Source: JADFUS01 sp964368765 (GTDB lineage: Bacteria; Bacteroidota; Bacteroidia; Bacteroidales; Rikenellaceae). From it: a stretch of 5,408 nt of DNA. Made by a program: the position numbers and the translations under genes. The notes under the pieces are model-generated. The model was not told the origin of the DNA, made no database searches, and worked only from the letters and a program-made list of their open reading frames with translations. Below are positions 5,313-5,408 of this stretch, one piece after another (position 1 is the stretch's first letter; each line of letters starts with the position of its first letter). The stretch is taken from positions 1 through 5,408 of the forward strand of contig CAYJCU010000109.1 of NCBI GenBank assembly GCA_964368765.1, written 5' to 3'.

Positions 5313-5408
5313 ATTGTTGTCCGGTAAAAAAATCAAAAAACCTAGTAACTACATATCCTGCAATAAATTAGTTGCAATTTAAATTATAGGGGCTTACAAA
5401 AACAAAAA
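5313..5408 (+). mobile_element. Left part of MITE-like element, copy 3 (cut by window end)
   Basis: This segment aligns with 273-368 of the complete copy at roughly 94% identity: a few substitutions and one extra A in the A-run. It is in the same orientation and starts ATTGTTGTCCGG. It has CCGG where copy 2 has CTGG, which makes its end closer to the shared right terminus. Its seven-A run is the exact complement of the seven-T run at 374-380 in copy 2, so this copy probably keeps the ancestral left stem. The 16-bp palindrome of copy 2 is disrupted here (TGCAATTT instead of TATAATTT). The element starts 16 bp after the ABC ATPase stop codon. No terminator lies between, so the recF transcript probably runs into it. 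Confidence 0.85.

Overview
The window looks like a chromosomal segment of a low-GC member of the Bacteroidales (Bacteroidota); I cannot name the genus. This rests on four observations. The gene starts lack Shine-Dalgarno sequences. A TAnnTTTG-type -7 promoter element lies in front of recF. A divergent EF-G paralogue of the Bacteroides EF-G2 type is present. A recF-DUF721 gene pair of the kind common in that phylum is also present. No rRNA, tRNA, CRISPR array or intact transposase gene is visible.

Layout. Positions 1-546 hold no convincing gene. They contain the right end of a short repeated element (1-53), two hairpins that read best as leftward terminators (about 98-142 and 207-247), and one complete 262-bp copy of the same element (273-534) flanked by a 10-bp direct repeat. 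Positions 547-2700 (minus strand) encode an EF-G2-like translation factor. A divergent intergenic region (2701-2949) follows, with promoter candidates for both directions and a 22-bp near-perfect dyad. On the plus strand comes a tight cluster: recF (2950-4047), a small DUF721/DciA-like gene (4059-4355), and a FecE/BtuD-type ABC ATPase (4352-5296) that overlaps the previous gene by 4 bp. The last 96 bases (5313-5408) are the left part of a third copy of the element, cut by the window edge.

Function. recF and the DciA-like gene form a replication/repair pair: RecF helps load RecA at gaps, and DciA proteins interact with the replicative helicase. The ABC ATPase would power metallophore or cobalamin-type uptake, but its permease and binding protein are not in view, so its link to the pair may be only transcriptional. 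The EF-G2-like gene has its own divergent promoter. Its GTPase motifs are degenerate, matching the Bacteroides EF-G paralogue reported to translocate without GTP hydrolysis during starvation.

The least explained part is the non-coding repeat. It has imperfect inverted ends and a probable target duplication, and its right half folds into a long hairpin. It appears three times in the same orientation around the genes. I read it as a MITE-like element, possibly derived from an IS4-type insertion sequence. One copy appears to have inserted between the EF-G2 stop codon and that gene's terminator.
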